Assembly (NCBI RefSeq): GCF_001648775.1
Contig: NZ_LVEJ01000003.1
Span: 1 to 64,000 of the forward strand
Reading direction: 5' to 3'
Origin: Pseudomonas fluorescens
GTDB taxonomy: Bacteria > Pseudomonadota > Gammaproteobacteria > Pseudomonadales > Pseudomonadaceae
Length of the DNA stretch: 64,000 bases
The position numbers and the translations under genes are program-made. A model generated the notes under the pieces. It saw only the letters and a program-made list of their open reading frames with translations, was not told the origin of the DNA and did no database searches. This document shows positions 34,635-44,362 of the stretch, one piece after another (positions within the stretch are counted from its first letter, which is position 1; each line of letters begins with the position of its first letter).

Positions 34635-35477
34635 TCAACAAAAAAACGGCACATCCCCCAACACCGTCGCCCGCTGCATCACCCGCCGCGCCGGCCGATA
34701 ATCATCCACCGCGTAATGCTGGGTCACGCGGTTATCCCAGAACGCAATATCGTCCTGCTGCCAGCGCCAGCGAATGGTGAATTCCGGCCGCGTCGCGTGG
34801 GCAAACAGGAACTTCAGAATCGCCTCGCTCTCGGTTTCCGACAGTTCATTGATCTTCGACGTGAACCCTTCATTGACGAACAACGAACGCCGCCCACTGA
34901 CCGGATGCGTACGAATCACCGGGTGCGACAGCGGTGGATTCTTGCGTCGTGCTTCTTCCCACTGCGCCAGTGCTTCTGGCGTATTGCCGTAACGTTCCAG
35001 TGGAAACGAGCGAGTGAAATCGTGCGTCGCCGTAAGCCCTTCAAGCAAGCCTTTCAGCGGCGCCGACAGCGCTTCATACGCGGCAATGCCACTGGCCCAC
35101 AATGTGTCGCCACCAAATTCCGGCAACAACTTGGCGCTGAGCACCGCGCCCATCGCCGGCGTCGGCAGAAAGGTCACGTCGGTGTGCCAGATCGCGTTGT
35201 CGCGCACGTCGGTGACGGCGGTGTCGAGGATCAGCACTTCCGGTTGTTCCGGCACGTTCGGGTAAATCGGGTGAATGTGCAGGTCGCCGAAGTAAGCGGC
35301 GAAGCGCGCCTGCTGCGACGGTTCGATGGGTTGGTTGCGGAAGAACAGCACTTGGTACTTGAGCAGCGCCTGCTCGATGGCGTCGCGGTGTTCCAGGGTC
35401 AACGGCTGGCTGATGTCGACGCCGCTGATCTGCGCGCCGAGAGCTGAGCTTAATGCAGTGATGTTGAGGCTGCTCAT
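34635..35477 (-). CDS. tauD: taurine dioxygenase
   Basis: Fe(II)/2-oxoglutarate-dependent dioxygenase of 280 aa that splits taurine into sulfite and aminoacetaldehyde. The iron ligands are visible as His98 and Asp100 in WHTDVTF and His254 in [10 protein letters not shown]. The 2-oxoglutarate-binding arginine is in RPARRVMQR (264-269). These positions almost equal E. coli TauD. It is last in the tauABCD set, after a 143-bp gap from tauC that contains a REP pair. Confidence 0.93.
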   Translation of the reverse strand: MSSLNITALSSALGAQISGVDISQPLTLEHRDAIEQALLKYQVLFFRNQPIEPSQQARFAAYFGDLHIHPIYPNVPEQPEVLILDTAVTDVRDNAIWHTDVTFLPTPAMGAVLSAKLLPEFGGDTLWASGIAAYEALSAPLKGLLEGLTATHDFTRSFPLERYGNTPEALAQWEEARRKNPPLSHPVIRTHPVSGRRSLFVNEGFTSKINELSETESEAILKFLFAHATRPEFTIRWRWQQDDIAFWDNRVTQHYAVDDYRPARRVMQRATVLGDVPFFC

Positions 35478-35510
35478 GGTCTTTCTCTTCGAATTCGGGG
35501 TTCAAGCTTT

Positions 35511-35600
35511 TGTAGGAGTGAGCCTGCTCGCGAATGCGGAGTGTCAGGCGACAGTGCAGTGACTGATCTGACGCTTTCGCGAGCAGGCTCGCTCCCACAG
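35511..35600. repeat. REP pair, reversed orientation, inside the tau operon
   Basis: GTGAGCCTGCTCGCGAA (35518 onward, slightly decayed) and TTCGCGAGCAGGCTCGCTCC (35577 onward) are inverted arms with their tails facing inwards, unlike most doublets in the window. It lies between tauC and tauD. Confidence 0.85.
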
Positions 35601-35620
35601 GGGAATTTTCACAAGGCGAT

Positions 35621-36460
35621 TTAGTGGGCCTGGCCGTGCCACGGCACCAGTTTGCGCTGCAGGGCGCGCAGGCCCATTTCCATGGCGAAGGCGATCAGGG
35701 CGATGACCAGAATCCCCAGCACCACCACATCGGTGACCAGGAATTGCGCGGCCGACTGCACCATGAAACCCAAACCGCTGGTCGCGGCAATCAATTCGGC
35801 AGCGACCAACGTCGACCAGCCAACGCCCAGACCAATGCGCACGCCTGTCAAAATGTCCGGCAACGCGCTCGGCAAAATCACATGGCGGATAAGCTGCAGA
35901 CGCGTTGCGCCCAACGACTGCGCCGCGCGCAATTTCGCTGGATCAACTGTGCGCACACCGGTGGCCGTAGCAATGGCAATCGGCGCGAAAATCGCCAGAT
36001 AAATCAGCAGCACTTTCGACAACTCGCCGATGCCGCACCAGATCACGATCAGCGGCAAATAGGCCAGCGGTGGGATAGGGCGGTAGAACTCGATCAGCGG
36101 ATCGAGCACGCCACGGGCGATGCGGTTGGCACCAATGGCGATACCCACTGGCACGGCGGTCAGAATCGCGAAACCGAGGCCCAGACCGATGCGGCTCAGG
36201 CTCGCGCCCAAGTGCTGCCACAACGTCGAATCCATATAGCCCGTGGTCGCTAGCAGCCAGCCTTTTTGCAGCACGGCAGACGGTGGCGGCAAGAACAATG
36301 GTTCGATCAAACCAGTGGCAGTCACCGCCCACCAGATCGCCAACAAAGCGAACAGCGTCAGCAAGCTGATCCAGCGCGTGCTGAGGCTGCGGCGCACCGC
36401 AATCGCCACCGAAGCGCTGACCGGTTTTACCGCAGCCGAGGAAACGTCGTAACTGCTCAT
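35621..36460 (-). CDS. tauC: taurine ABC transporter permease
   Basis: Inner-membrane permease of 279 aa with about six membrane segments. The family loop [25 protein letters not shown] (about 178-202) is the docking site for TauB. A helix starting [19 protein letters not shown] and the segment [29 protein letters not shown] region are characteristic of SsuC/TauC. The start overlaps the TauB stop by 4 bp (ATGA). Confidence 0.92.
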   Translation of the reverse strand: MSSYDVSSAAVKPVSASVAIAVRRSLSTRWISLLTLFALLAIWWAVTATGLIEPLFLPPPSAVLQKGWLLATTGYMDSTLWQHLGASLSRIGLGLGFAILTAVPVGIAIGANRIARGVLDPLIEFYRPIPPLAYLPLIVIWCGIGELSKVLLIYLAIFAPIAIATATGVRTVDPAKLRAAQSLGATRLQLIRHVILPSALPDILTGVRIGLGVGWSTLVAAELIAATSGLGFMVQSAAQFLVTDVVVLGILVIALIAFAMEMGLRALQRKLVPWHGQAH

Positions 36461-37251
36461 GCGCGCTCCTGCCGTTGCCCGGCGCTGCGTTGCGAGAACA
36501 CTTTGCTCAGCACGTGTTCGCGGGTTTCGATAAAACGCGGATCGGATTTGATCGCGCGGGCGGACTCGCCAGCGGCGTAACGCTGACCGAAATCCAGGTG
36601 CAGACGCTCAACGATCTGCCCCGGATTCGGCGCGAGCAGAATCAGGTCAGTGGCGAGGAACACTGCTTCTTCAATGTCGTGGGTAATCAGGAAAACCGGC
36701 TTGGCGGTGCGCTGCCAGACTTGCAGCAACAACTCCTGCATCTGTTCGCGGGTGAACGCGTCGAGGGCGCCGAAGGGCTCGTCCATCAGCAACACACGCG
36801 GGTCAGCGGCGAGGGCGCGGGCGAGGCCGACACGCTGTTTCTGCCCACCGGAAAGCTGCCAGATTCGGCGGCTTTCGAAACCGGAGAGATCAACCAGTGC
36901 GAGCATCTCACGGGCGATTTTTTCGCGTTTGTCTTTGGCGACGCCGGCCAGTTCGAGACCGAACGCAACGTTGGCCAACACGTCCTGCCAAGGCAGCAGC
37001 GCGTCGTCCTGGAACACCACGCCACGTTCTGCGCTTGGGCCTTTGACCGGCACGCCGTCGAGGGTGATGCGCCCGGCGCTCGGTTCAACGAAGCCGGCAA
37101 TCAGGTTCAACAGCGAAGTCTTGCCACTGCCGGACGGGCCGAGCGCGACCAGCAATTGCTGAGGCCCCAGGGTCAGAGAAATATCCGCCAGCACCGGTGT
37201 CGGGCTGCCCGGGTACTGTGCGCTGATGCGCTCCAGCTGTAGCAAGGCCAT
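36457..37251 (-). CDS. tauB: taurine ABC transporter ATP-binding protein
   Basis: ATPase of 264 aa with Walker [10 protein letters not shown] at 38-46, Q-loop [20 protein letters not shown], signature [15 protein letters not shown], and Walker [21 protein letters not shown]. The DEPFGALD form is typical of sulfonate and nitrate importers. It begins 16 bp after tauA and is coupled to tauC. It drives taurine uptake under sulfate starvation. Confidence 0.93.
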   Translation of the reverse strand: MALLQLERISAQYPGSPTPVLADISLTLGPQQLLVALGPSGSGKTSLLNLIAGFVEPSAGRITLDGVPVKGPSAERGVVFQDDALLPWQDVLANVAFGLELAGVAKDKREKIAREMLALVDLSGFESRRIWQLSGGQKQRVGLARALAADPRVLLMDEPFGALDAFTREQMQELLLQVWQRTAKPVFLITHDIEEAVFLATDLILLAPNPGQIVERLHLDFGQRYAAGESARAIKSDPRFIETREHVLSKVFSQRSAGQRQERA

Positions 37252-37267
37252 CGCGGTTAACTCCCGA

Positions 37268-38245
37268 TCAGTTGGTGATGAATTTGGCGCTGACGTACGG
37301 CGCGTAGTCCGGCAGAACGGCTTCGACCTTGCCTTGCTCCTTGAGGAACGCAGCGGTGTCGGTGATGGCTTTGGTGGTCGGTGCGCCGAGGGTGACGACC
37401 TGATCAGCCGCGAGCGGGTAGACGTTGCCTTGCAGCAGCAGCGGAATATCGCTGGCCTTGGCGCCGGAGAGTTTCACCAGTTTGTCGACGTTGGATTGAT
37501 CGGCGAGCCAGGCTTTCGGGTCTTTGCGGTAATCGGCGTAGGCGTCGAGGGTGACCTTGGCGAACGCGGTGACGATTTCCGGGTGCTTCTCGGCGAAGTC
37601 CTTGCGCACGATCCACGCATCGAAGGTCGGCGCGCCGAACTTGGCCAGCTCGCCGGAGGTGATCAGCACTTTGCCGTTTTCCTTGGCCACGCCGAGTGCC
37701 GGATCCCAAACGTAAGTGGCGTCGATGTCACCGCGTTTCCACGCGGCAACGATGGCTGGCGGCGCGAGGTTGAGCACGGTGACTTTCGACGGATCGATGT
37801 TCCAGTGCTTCAGCGCCGCGAGCAGGCTGTAGTGACCGGTGGACACGAACGGCACGGCGATTTTCTTGCCGATCAGATCTTGCGGGGTCTTGATCCCGGC
37901 ACCGTCGCGCGCGACCAGTGCTTCGGCGGCGCCGATCTGGGTAGCGATGAGGAAGGTTTCGACCGGGACTTTGCGGGTGATCGCGGCGGTCAGCGGGCTC
38001 GAGCCGAGGTAGCCGATCTGCACGTCACCGGAGGCGATGGCGGCGATGATGTCGGCGCCGTTGTCGAACTTGCGCCAGGCGATATCGGCTTTGGTGGCTT
38101 TTTCGTAAGCGCCGTCGGCCTGGGCGACTTTCGCCGGGTCAACGGTGGTTTGGTAGGCGACGGTGAGGTCGGCGGCCTGAGCCAGAAAACTCGCGGCGGC
38201 CAGAGAGGCTACGGCGAGCAGGCGAAGCGGGAAATTCAGTTTCAT
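37268..38245 (-). CDS. tauA: taurine-binding periplasmic protein
   Basis: Periplasmic binding protein of 325 aa, first gene of tauABCD. The signal peptide ends at FLAQA|ADL (about residue 25). The mature part follows the TauA/SsuA pattern: [58 protein letters not shown] and [12 protein letters not shown]. An AT-rich sulfur-type box precedes it by about 60-100 bp. It hands taurine to TauBC, after which TauD releases sulfite. Confidence 0.93.
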   Translation of the reverse strand: MKLNFPLRLLAVASLAAASFLAQAADLTVAYQTTVDPAKVAQADGAYEKATKADIAWRKFDNGADIIAAIASGDVQIGYLGSSPLTAAITRKVPVETFLIATQIGAAEALVARDGAGIKTPQDLIGKKIAVPFVSTGHYSLLAALKHWNIDPSKVTVLNLAPPAIVAAWKRGDIDATYVWDPALGVAKENGKVLITSGELAKFGAPTFDAWIVRKDFAEKHPEIVTAFAKVTLDAYADYRKDPKAWLADQSNVDKLVKLSGAKASDIPLLLQGNVYPLAADQVVTLGAPTTKAITDTAAFLKEQGKVEAVLPDYAPYVSAKFITN

Positions 38246-38304
38246 TGAAAAGCTCCATATCAGGCGACCGAGCGTCGGCGTGAAAGGAGACTAAATGATC
38301 TAAG

Positions 38305-38345
38305 AATTAGTAAATAAATAACTTTTTCGAATGAGCTTATGAGCG
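38305..38345 (-). promoter_or_regulatory. putative CysB-type/sulfur-starvation promoter box of tauABCD
   Basis: Minus strand reads CATAAGCTCATTCGAAAAAG, then TTATTTATTTACTAATTC. The ATTCnnAAAAGTTA core matches the box before the organosulfur operon. The tau operon is known to be CysB/Cbl-activated in enterobacteria and sulfate-repressed in Pseudomonas; binding here is inferred. Confidence 0.5.
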
Positions 38346-38410
38346 GAAAAATCTAAGAGCGGGGGAGTTTGTGGGCGTTTCTGATTTATTCGTTCGACGT
38401 TAGATCTTTG

Positions 38411-38574
38411 CCCCCTCACCCCAGCCCTCTCCCCCAGGGGGGCGAGGGGGAAAGGGGGCCGATCTCTGTGCTTTTCAGGGCCTGAGTTCGGCGCGGTATT
38501 GCAGGTCGGTGTACTTCGCATCAACACCGCGGTCAGTCCCCTCTCCCTCTGGGAGAGGGCTAGGGTGAGGGGCT
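38411..38574. repeat. MITE-like palindromic element, core type A
   Basis: The arms CCCTCACCCCAGCCCTCTCC and GGAGAGGGCTAGGGTGAGGG flank a core with GGCCGATCTCTG and CTGAGTTCGGC. It lies between the tauA promoter and the end of gshA. Confidence 0.85.
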
Positions 38575-38587
38575 CTTCAAGCGACGT

Positions 38588-40186
38588 TTAGTTGCTGATC
38601 GCCAAAATACTCGCCTGATACGACCCGACAAACACATCAAAATCGCCCACCTCGTTCTGCTCCAGCTCAGCCTGCGCGGCCAGCGAAGTACGCGCCAACT
38701 CCTCAAACCTAGCCTGCTCATCCGCCGCCAAAGGCTCGCTACGGAAAAACTCCGCATGCGCCTGGCTCTGACGCAACGAGAACTGCGCAAAGCTTTCCTT
38801 GTGCTCAGCCATCGCCGCCAGCACCTGCGCGGACGGTGTCAGGGACGGATCGCTGACCTTGGCTAGTTGCCCGTCCAGCGCCTTGCTGTGCGCGTCGCCG
38901 CCATGGCTCTGATCCAGCAACGCCGCCAGCGGAGCGATTTGCTCGAGCAGCTCGGCGGCCCAAGTCTTCATCTCGACCGACTCACCGTCACGCTGCAATT
39001 GCAGCCCCGGACGGCGGCCTTCCTTGACCACGCTGAGGAAGTTCGACGTGGCGTTGCCGCACGACGTGTTGGTCAGCAGCGGGCTGTCGTTCAGCGCGCA
39101 GAACAGCAGGAACGCGTCGAGGAAGCGCGACTCTGTGAGGTCGATGCCCATTGGCAGGAACGGGTTGATGTCCAGACAACGTACTTCAACGTACTGAATG
39201 CCACGGGCGACCAGCGCCTGAATCGGCCGCTCACCGGTATAGGTCACGCGTTTCGGGCGGATGTTGGAGTAGTACTCGTTTTCGATCTGCAGGATGTTGG
39301 TGTTGAGCTGCACCCACTCACCATCCTTGTGCGTGCCGACTTCAACGTACGGCGCGTACGGTGTGGCCACGGCTTTGCGCAGGCTGTCGGTGTAGCTCGC
39401 CAGATCGTTGTAGCACGGCGTCAGACCGGCCTGGGCGTTGCTCTGGTAACCGAGGTCGCTCATGCGCAGGCTGGTCGCGTACGGCAGGTACAAAGTGTCT
39501 GGATCGAGTTGTTCCAGCTGATGCGAACGACCACGCAGGAATCCGGCGTCCAGCGCTGGCGACGCACCGAACAGGTACATCAGCAGCCAGCTGTAGCGGC
39601 GGAAATTACGGATCAGCGCGATGTAGGAGAACGACTGAAAGTCGCGATCCGTGCCGACAAAACCTTCGGTTTCGCGCAGCAGCGGCCAGAGCTTTTCCGG
39701 CAGCGAGAAGTTGTAGTGAATCCCGGCGATGCACTGCATGGTCTTGCCGTAACGCAGGGCCAGGCCCTTGCGGTAGACGTACTTGAGCTGACCGATGTTG
39801 GAGGTGCCGTAATAGGCGATCGGGATGTCTTCCTCGGCCGGCAACGGGCACGGCATCGATGGACTCCACAGGTACTCGTTGCCGAGTTTGCTGTAGGCAA
39901 AACGGTGAATCTTGTCCAGGCTCGCCAGGGTATCAGCCGGATCCGGCAGGGCGGGCGTGATGAATTCCAGCAGCGACTCGGAGTAGTCGGTGGTGATCTG
40001 TTCGTTGGTCAGCGCGGAACCCAAGGCTTCGGGGTGCGGCGTTTGCGCCAGGCGACCTTCGCTGGTCACGCGCAGGCATTCACGTTCGATACCGTGCAGG
40101 CACTGCTCGAGCAGAGAGAGGTTAGCGCGCTCGCCGAGCAGAGCCAGGCGGCGGTTGAGAAGTTCGCTCAATTTGGATTCCTTCAC
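38588..40186 (-). CDS. gshA: glutamate-cysteine ligase
   Basis: Cytoplasmic ligase of 532 aa joining glutamate and cysteine, the first step of glutathione synthesis. It belongs to the gammaproteobacterial GshA type. Recognisable stretches are [15 protein letters not shown] near the N-terminus, [52 protein letters not shown] and [19 protein letters not shown]. It is monocistronic. It fits the surrounding theme of cysteine supply, and its order before tex and ompR is conserved in Pseudomonas, as far as I recall. Confidence 0.94.
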   Translation of the reverse strand: MKESKLSELLNRRLALLGERANLSLLEQCLHGIERECLRVTSEGRLAQTPHPEALGSALTNEQITTDYSESLLEFITPALPDPADTLASLDKIHRFAYSKLGNEYLWSPSMPCPLPAEEDIPIAYYGTSNIGQLKYVYRKGLALRYGKTMQCIAGIHYNFSLPEKLWPLLRETEGFVGTDRDFQSFSYIALIRNFRRYSWLLMYLFGASPALDAGFLRGRSHQLEQLDPDTLYLPYATSLRMSDLGYQSNAQAGLTPCYNDLASYTDSLRKAVATPYAPYVEVGTHKDGEWVQLNTNILQIENEYYSNIRPKRVTYTGERPIQALVARGIQYVEVRCLDINPFLPMGIDLTESRFLDAFLLFCALNDSPLLTNTSCGNATSNFLSVVKEGRRPGLQLQRDGESVEMKTWAAELLEQIAPLAALLDQSHGGDAHSKALDGQLAKVSDPSLTPSAQVLAAMAEHKESFAQFSLRQSQAHAEFFRSEPLAADEQARFEELARTSLAAQAELEQNEVGDFDVFVGSYQASILAISN

Positions 40187-40309
40187 GCGTCAGTCGCCCC
40201 AATATGGGGGTGGGCAGGACGGTCTACAAGGGTGAAGTTGAAACTGGCGTTTTCGCCTGGTTTTGTAGCGGCAGGCCATTTGCCGGTCAGTCAGGAACTG
40301 CACAATCCC

Positions 40310-40399
40310 TGTGGGAGCGAGCTTGCTCGCGAAGAGGGTTTATCAGCCAACATTTCGGTTGCCTGACACACCGCCTTCGCGAGCAAGCTCGCTCCCACA
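40310..40399. repeat. REP pair, CTTGCTCGCG variant, reversed orientation
   Basis: GGGAGCGAGCTTGCTCGCGA (from 40313) and TCGCGAGCAAGCTCGCTCCC (to 40397) are inverted arms with an AAGCT/AGCTT centre, a variant of the common REP. Confidence 0.9.
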
Positions 40400-40441
40400 A
40401 GGTTCGTTGCGCCGAAATTAACTCAAAATGATGACCGGTAG

Positions 40442-40825
40442 CTACAGGACAGCGAACGTGCCTTGCGCTTTTGCGACCAGTTTGTCGCCCTGCATCACGT
40501 CGGCTTCGACCACCAGCGTGCGCCGGCCCGGGTGGATAACCCGCGCCGTGCACATCACCTCACCGTCGGAAACGGCGCGGATATAGTTGATCTTGCACTC
40601 GATGGTCGCGCTCTGCTGATCGAAACCATGAGTGCTGGAACAGGCCAGCCCCATGGCGATGTCGACCAGACTGAACAGCGCGCCACCGTGCAATTTGCCG
40701 CCGCGATTGCGCAGTTCCGGTTCCAGCACCAGGGCGACTTGCGCCACCCCGGTTTCCAGGCTGTGCAGGCGGCAGCCCAACAGCTTGAAAAACGCGCTCT
40801 CGACGAGCCCGGCCGGAATTTCCAT
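40442..40825 (-). CDS. PaaI-family hotdog thioesterase
   Basis: Acyl-CoA thioesterase-like protein of 127 aa, single hotdog domain. The active-site region is LRNRGGKLHGGALFSLVDIAMGLACS, with the conserved HGG and the following helix. A late strand reads INYIRAVSDGEVMCTARV. The substrate is not predictable; family members hydrolyse aryl- or short acyl-CoA. The start overlaps the tex stop by one base (TAATG), so it is co-translated with Tex in many Pseudomonas. Confidence 0.85.
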   Translation of the reverse strand: MEIPAGLVESAFFKLLGCRLHSLETGVAQVALVLEPELRNRGGKLHGGALFSLVDIAMGLACSSTHGFDQQSATIECKINYIRAVSDGEVMCTARVIHPGRRTLVVEADVMQGDKLVAKAQGTFAVL

Positions 40826-43149
40826 TAGCGTTTCTTCAACTGCTTGGCATTGGCGAACAGCGAGGCCATCGCGTTGTTCACCGGCGCGGCGGTGGCGGTT
40901 TCCTTGCGTGGCGCATTGTTCGAAGGCTGGCGCTGGGCCGAGCCAGGACGCGAGCCACGGGCACCGTCGATTTTCTCGCCCGGGGTGTCGCCCATGCGCA
41001 TCGACAGGCCAACGCGTTTGCGCGGGATGTCGACTTCCATGACCTTCACTTTCACCACGTCACCGGCTTTCACCGCTTCACGCGGATCTTTGATGAACTT
41101 CTCCGACAGCGCCGAGATGTGCACCAGACCGTCCTGATGCACGCCGATGTCGACGAACGCACCGAACGCGGTCACGTTGGTGACGACGCCTTCGAGGATC
41201 ATCCCCAGTTGCAGGTCTTTCAGATCTTCGACGCCTTCTTGGAACTCGGCAGTCTTGAACTCCGGACGCGGGTCACGGCCCGGTTTTTCCAGTTCCTGGA
41301 GGATGTCGGTGACGGTTGGCAGACCGAACGTCTCGTCGGTGAATTTCTTCGGATCCAGACGCTTGAGGAAACTGGCATCGCCGATCAGCGAGCGGATATC
41401 ACGGTCGGTTTCAGCGGCAATACGCTGCACCAGCGGATAGGCTTCCGGGTGAACGGCCGAGGAATCCAGCGGGTTGTCGCCGTTCATCACGCGCAAGAAA
41501 CCGGCCGCCTGTTCGAAGGTTTTTTCCCCCAGACGCGCGACTTTCTTCAGGGCTGCACGGGTTTTGAACGCGCCGTGCTCGTCGCGGTGAGCGACGATGT
41601 TCTGCGCCAGCGTCGCGTTGAGGCCGGAGATGCGGGCCAGCAGCGCTACGGATGCGGTGTTCACATCTACGCCGACGGCGTTTACGCAATCTTCAACCAC
41701 GGCGTCCAGACCGCGCGCCAGTTTCAGTTGCGAAACGTCGTGCTGGTACTGGCCGACACCGATGGATTTCGGATCGATTTTCACCAGCTCGGCCAGCGGA
41801 TCCTGCAAGCGGCGGGCAATCGATACCGCGCCACGGATCGACACGTCGAGATCCGGGAATTCCTTGGCCGCCAGTTCCGATGCCGAGTACACCGATGCGC
41901 CGGCTTCGGAAACCATGACTTTGGTCATCTTCATCGCTGGATATTTTTTGATCAGTTCGATCGCCAGTTTGTCGGTCTCGCGGCTGGCGGTGCCGTTGCC
42001 GATGGCGATCAGGTCAACCGAGTGCTTGGCGCACAGGGCGGCCAGAATGGCGATGGTCTGATCCCACTTGTTGTGCGGCACGTGCGGGTAAACCGTGGCG
42101 TGATCGAGCATCTTGCCGGTCGAGTCGACCACGGCAACCTTGCAGCCGGTCCGCAGGCCCGGGTCGAGACCAAGGGTTGCGCGCGGGCCGGCCGGGGCGG
42201 CCAGCAGCAGGTCGTGCAGGTTGTGCGCGAACACGTTGATCGCCTCGGTTTCGGCACCGTCACGCAGCTCGCCGAGCAGGTCGGTTTCCAGGTGCGTGTA
42301 GAGCTTGACCTTCCACGTCCAGCGCACCACTTCGCCGAGCCATTTGTCGGCCGGACGGTTCTGGTTCTGGATGTTGAATTGCTGGCCGATCATGCCTTCG
42401 CACGGGTGCATGGTGCCTGGCAATTCGTCGCCGACTTTCAGCGCGGAGCTGAGGATGCCTTCGTTGCGGCCACGGAAAATGGCGAGCGCGCGGTGCGACG
42501 GCATGCTTTTCAGCGGCTCATCGTGTTCGAAGTAATCGCGGAACTTGGCGCCTTCCTCTTCCTTGCCGGCGATAACGCGGGCACTCAGGGTGGCTTCCTG
42601 TTTCAGGTAGTTACGCAGTTTTTCCAGAAGGCTGGCGTCTTCGGCGAAGCGTTCCATGAGGATGTACTTGGCGCCTTCCAGCGCGGCTTTCACATCGGCC
42701 ACGCCTTTTTCGGCATCGACGAAGCGTGCGGCTTCGGTTTCCGGCGCCAGGTTCGGGTCGTTGAACAGGCCGTCGGCCAAGTCGCCGAGGCCGGCTTCCA
42801 GGGCGATCTGGCCCTTGGTGCGGCGCTTCTGCTTGTACGGCAGGTACAAGTCTTCGAGGCGGGTCTTGGTGTCGGCGAGTTTGATGTCGCGCTCGAGGGC
42901 AGGGGTGAGTTTGCCTTGCTCTTCGATGCTGGCGAGGATGCTGATGCGCCGTTCGTCGAGTTCTCGCAGGTAGCGCAGACGCTCTTCCAGATGACGCAAC
43001 TGGGTGTCATCGAGGCTGCCGGTGACTTCTTTCCGGTAACGGGCGATGAAGGGAACGGTAGAGCCTTCATCGAGTAGCGCGACGGCCGCTTCGACCTGTT
43101 GTGGGCGTACACCGAGTTCCTCGGCGATGCGGCTGTTGATGCTGTCCAT
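40825..43149 (-). CDS. tex: transcription accessory protein Tex
   Basis: RNA-binding transcription accessory protein of 774 aa. Parts in order are the N-terminal Tex helical region ([24 protein letters not shown]), a YqgF-like RNase H fold ([20 protein letters not shown]), helix-hairpin-helix segments ([20 protein letters not shown]) and a C-terminal S1 RNA-binding domain ([29 protein letters not shown]). GGTGG before ATG 43149 selects this start over a codon five residues upstream. It is an essential-type or growth-linked protein in several bacteria and part of a core locus here. Confidence 0.94.
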   Translation of the reverse strand: MDSINSRIAEELGVRPQQVEAAVALLDEGSTVPFIARYRKEVTGSLDDTQLRHLEERLRYLRELDERRISILASIEEQGKLTPALERDIKLADTKTRLEDLYLPYKQKRRTKGQIALEAGLGDLADGLFNDPNLAPETEAARFVDAEKGVADVKAALEGAKYILMERFAEDASLLEKLRNYLKQEATLSARVIAGKEEEGAKFRDYFEHDEPLKSMPSHRALAIFRGRNEGILSSALKVGDELPGTMHPCEGMIGQQFNIQNQNRPADKWLGEVVRWTWKVKLYTHLETDLLGELRDGAETEAINVFAHNLHDLLLAAPAGPRATLGLDPGLRTGCKVAVVDSTGKMLDHATVYPHVPHNKWDQTIAILAALCAKHSVDLIAIGNGTASRETDKLAIELIKKYPAMKMTKVMVSEAGASVYSASELAAKEFPDLDVSIRGAVSIARRLQDPLAELVKIDPKSIGVGQYQHDVSQLKLARGLDAVVEDCVNAVGVDVNTASVALLARISGLNATLAQNIVAHRDEHGAFKTRAALKKVARLGEKTFEQAAGFLRVMNGDNPLDSSAVHPEAYPLVQRIAAETDRDIRSLIGDASFLKRLDPKKFTDETFGLPTVTDILQELEKPGRDPRPEFKTAEFQEGVEDLKDLQLGMILEGVVTNVTAFGAFVDIGVHQDGLVHISALSEKFIKDPREAVKAGDVVKVKVMEVDIPRKRVGLSMRMGDTPGEKIDGARGSRPGSAQRQPSNNAPRKETATAAPVNNAMASLFANAKQLKKR

Positions 43150-43507
43150 AAAACCACCTGACATATTGTGAAAGCAGGCTCGCAGGCACGGAAATAAAGG
43201 CCCGGAGTCTGGTTGAGCGGCGTGAAGATGGCCGCTGCCTGGGTCAAAAGGCAGCCCATTGACCCGTGAAATCGAACAATTACTGCGCTCGGCAGGAAAA
43301 AAAGCCTGCCACCTGCGGTAACGATTCAGACGTTGCCTGGCACAAAACGCCGCGCATTATAACCAGCGTTCTGTCATTCGGGGGCGTCGCAGTCTGTAGG
43401 CATAAACCCCGGTTTTCTGGCAGTGAAGGAAAAATCTGCTAACAATGCACACGGTGCGTATAACGGCAGCTACGCCATAATGCGCGCCGAGCTAAAAGGA
43501 GCATCCA
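43150..43507. other. divergent intergenic region tex-ompR
   Basis: The 358 bp hold the promoters of tex and ompR. Near ompR is GCCATAATG, a possible -10 element, and AAAAGGAG, the ompR ribosome binding site. I see no repeat or coding frame. Confidence 0.5.
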
Positions 43508-44248
43508 ATGAGCAGCACTGCACAAACTGCTGAAGGCGAAAAAATTCTCATCGTTGACGACGATCCGGGCCTAAGCAGCCTGCTGGAACGTTTTTTCGTC
43601 AGCAAGGGCTATCGCGCCCGTACCGTACCGAATACCGAGCAGATGGATCGTCTGCTGTCGCGTGAAGTCTTCAATCTGGTCGTCCTCGACCTGATGTTGC
43701 CTGGCGAAGACGGTCTGACCGCGTGCCGCCGTCTGCGGGCCGCGAACAACCAGATCCCGATCATCATGCTCACCGCCAAGGGCGATGAGATCAGCCGCAT
43801 CAAGGGTCTGGAACTGGGCGCCGACGATTACCTGGCCAAGCCGTTCAACCCGGACGAGCTGATGGCGCGTGTCAAAGCGGTCCTGCGCCGCCAGGCCGCA
43901 CCGGTGCCGGGCGCACCGGGCAGTGAAGACGAAAATGTCACTTTTGGTGATTACGTCCTGTCGCTGGCCACCCGCGAATTGAAGCGCGGTGACGAAGTGC
44001 ACATGCTCACCACCGGTGAGTTTGCGGTACTCAAGGCATTGGTGATGAACGCGCGTCAGCCACTGACCCGCGACAAGCTGATGAACCTGGCCCGTGGCCG
44101 CGAGTGGGATGCCCTCGAGCGTTCCATCGACGTGCAGATTTCCCGTCTGCGCCGGATGATCGAACCCGATCCATCCAAGCCGCGCTACATCCAGACTGTC
44201 TGGGGCGTGGGCTACGTGTTCGTACCGGATGGCGCCGCCACCAAGTGA
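43508..44248 (+). CDS. ompR: OmpR-type response regulator (AmgR in P. aeruginosa)
   Basis: Response regulator of 246 aa. The receiver domain has acidic pair Asp17/Asp18 in IVDDDPGLS, phosphoacceptor Asp61 in VVLDLMLPGEDG and Lys111 in YLAKPFNPDEL. A winged-helix output domain of the OmpR type (about 145-240) has LTTGEFAVLKALV and DVQISRLRRMIEPDPSKPRYIQTVWGVGYVF. AAAGGAG precedes the ATG. It is paired with EnvZ 114 bp downstream. In P. aeruginosa this pair answers envelope stress from aminoglycosides. Confidence 0.94.
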   Translation: MSSTAQTAEGEKILIVDDDPGLSSLLERFFVSKGYRARTVPNTEQMDRLLSREVFNLVVLDLMLPGEDGLTACRRLRAANNQIPIIMLTAKGDEISRIKGLELGADDYLAKPFNPDELMARVKAVLRRQAAPVPGAPGSEDENVTFGDYVLSLATRELKRGDEVHMLTTGEFAVLKALVMNARQPLTRDKLMNLARGREWDALERSIDVQISRLRRMIEPDPSKPRYIQTVWGVGYVFVPDGAATK

Positions 44249-44362
44249 TCGGCGATTTGTAGGAGCGGGTCTGTCGGGCCCGGGTTGAATGACCCGGCCC
44301 GCAGACTCGCAATCCGCAATATGCGAGCATTGCTCGCTCCTGCAAGTGTGTAGCGGTTATTG
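44249..44362. repeat. REP-like double palindrome between ompR and envZ
   Basis: The 114-bp gap contains a strong imperfect hairpin (GTCTGTCGGGCC to GGCCCGCAGAC) and a palindrome GCGAGCATTGCTCGC followed by TCCTGCAAG. The outer parts TTGTAGGAGC and GCTCCTGCAA are also complementary. It looks like a decayed REP doublet inside the operon. Confidence 0.7.

Noticed and set aside
23254..38300. Sigma-54 promoters (TGGCAC-N5-TTGC) before sulfur operons, as known for sfn genes
   Set aside because: No convincing -24/-12 pair was found upstream of the sulfur operon starts.
41119..43077. Rightward open frame of about 650 codons
   Set aside because: Antisense to tex; no motif and no ribosome binding site.
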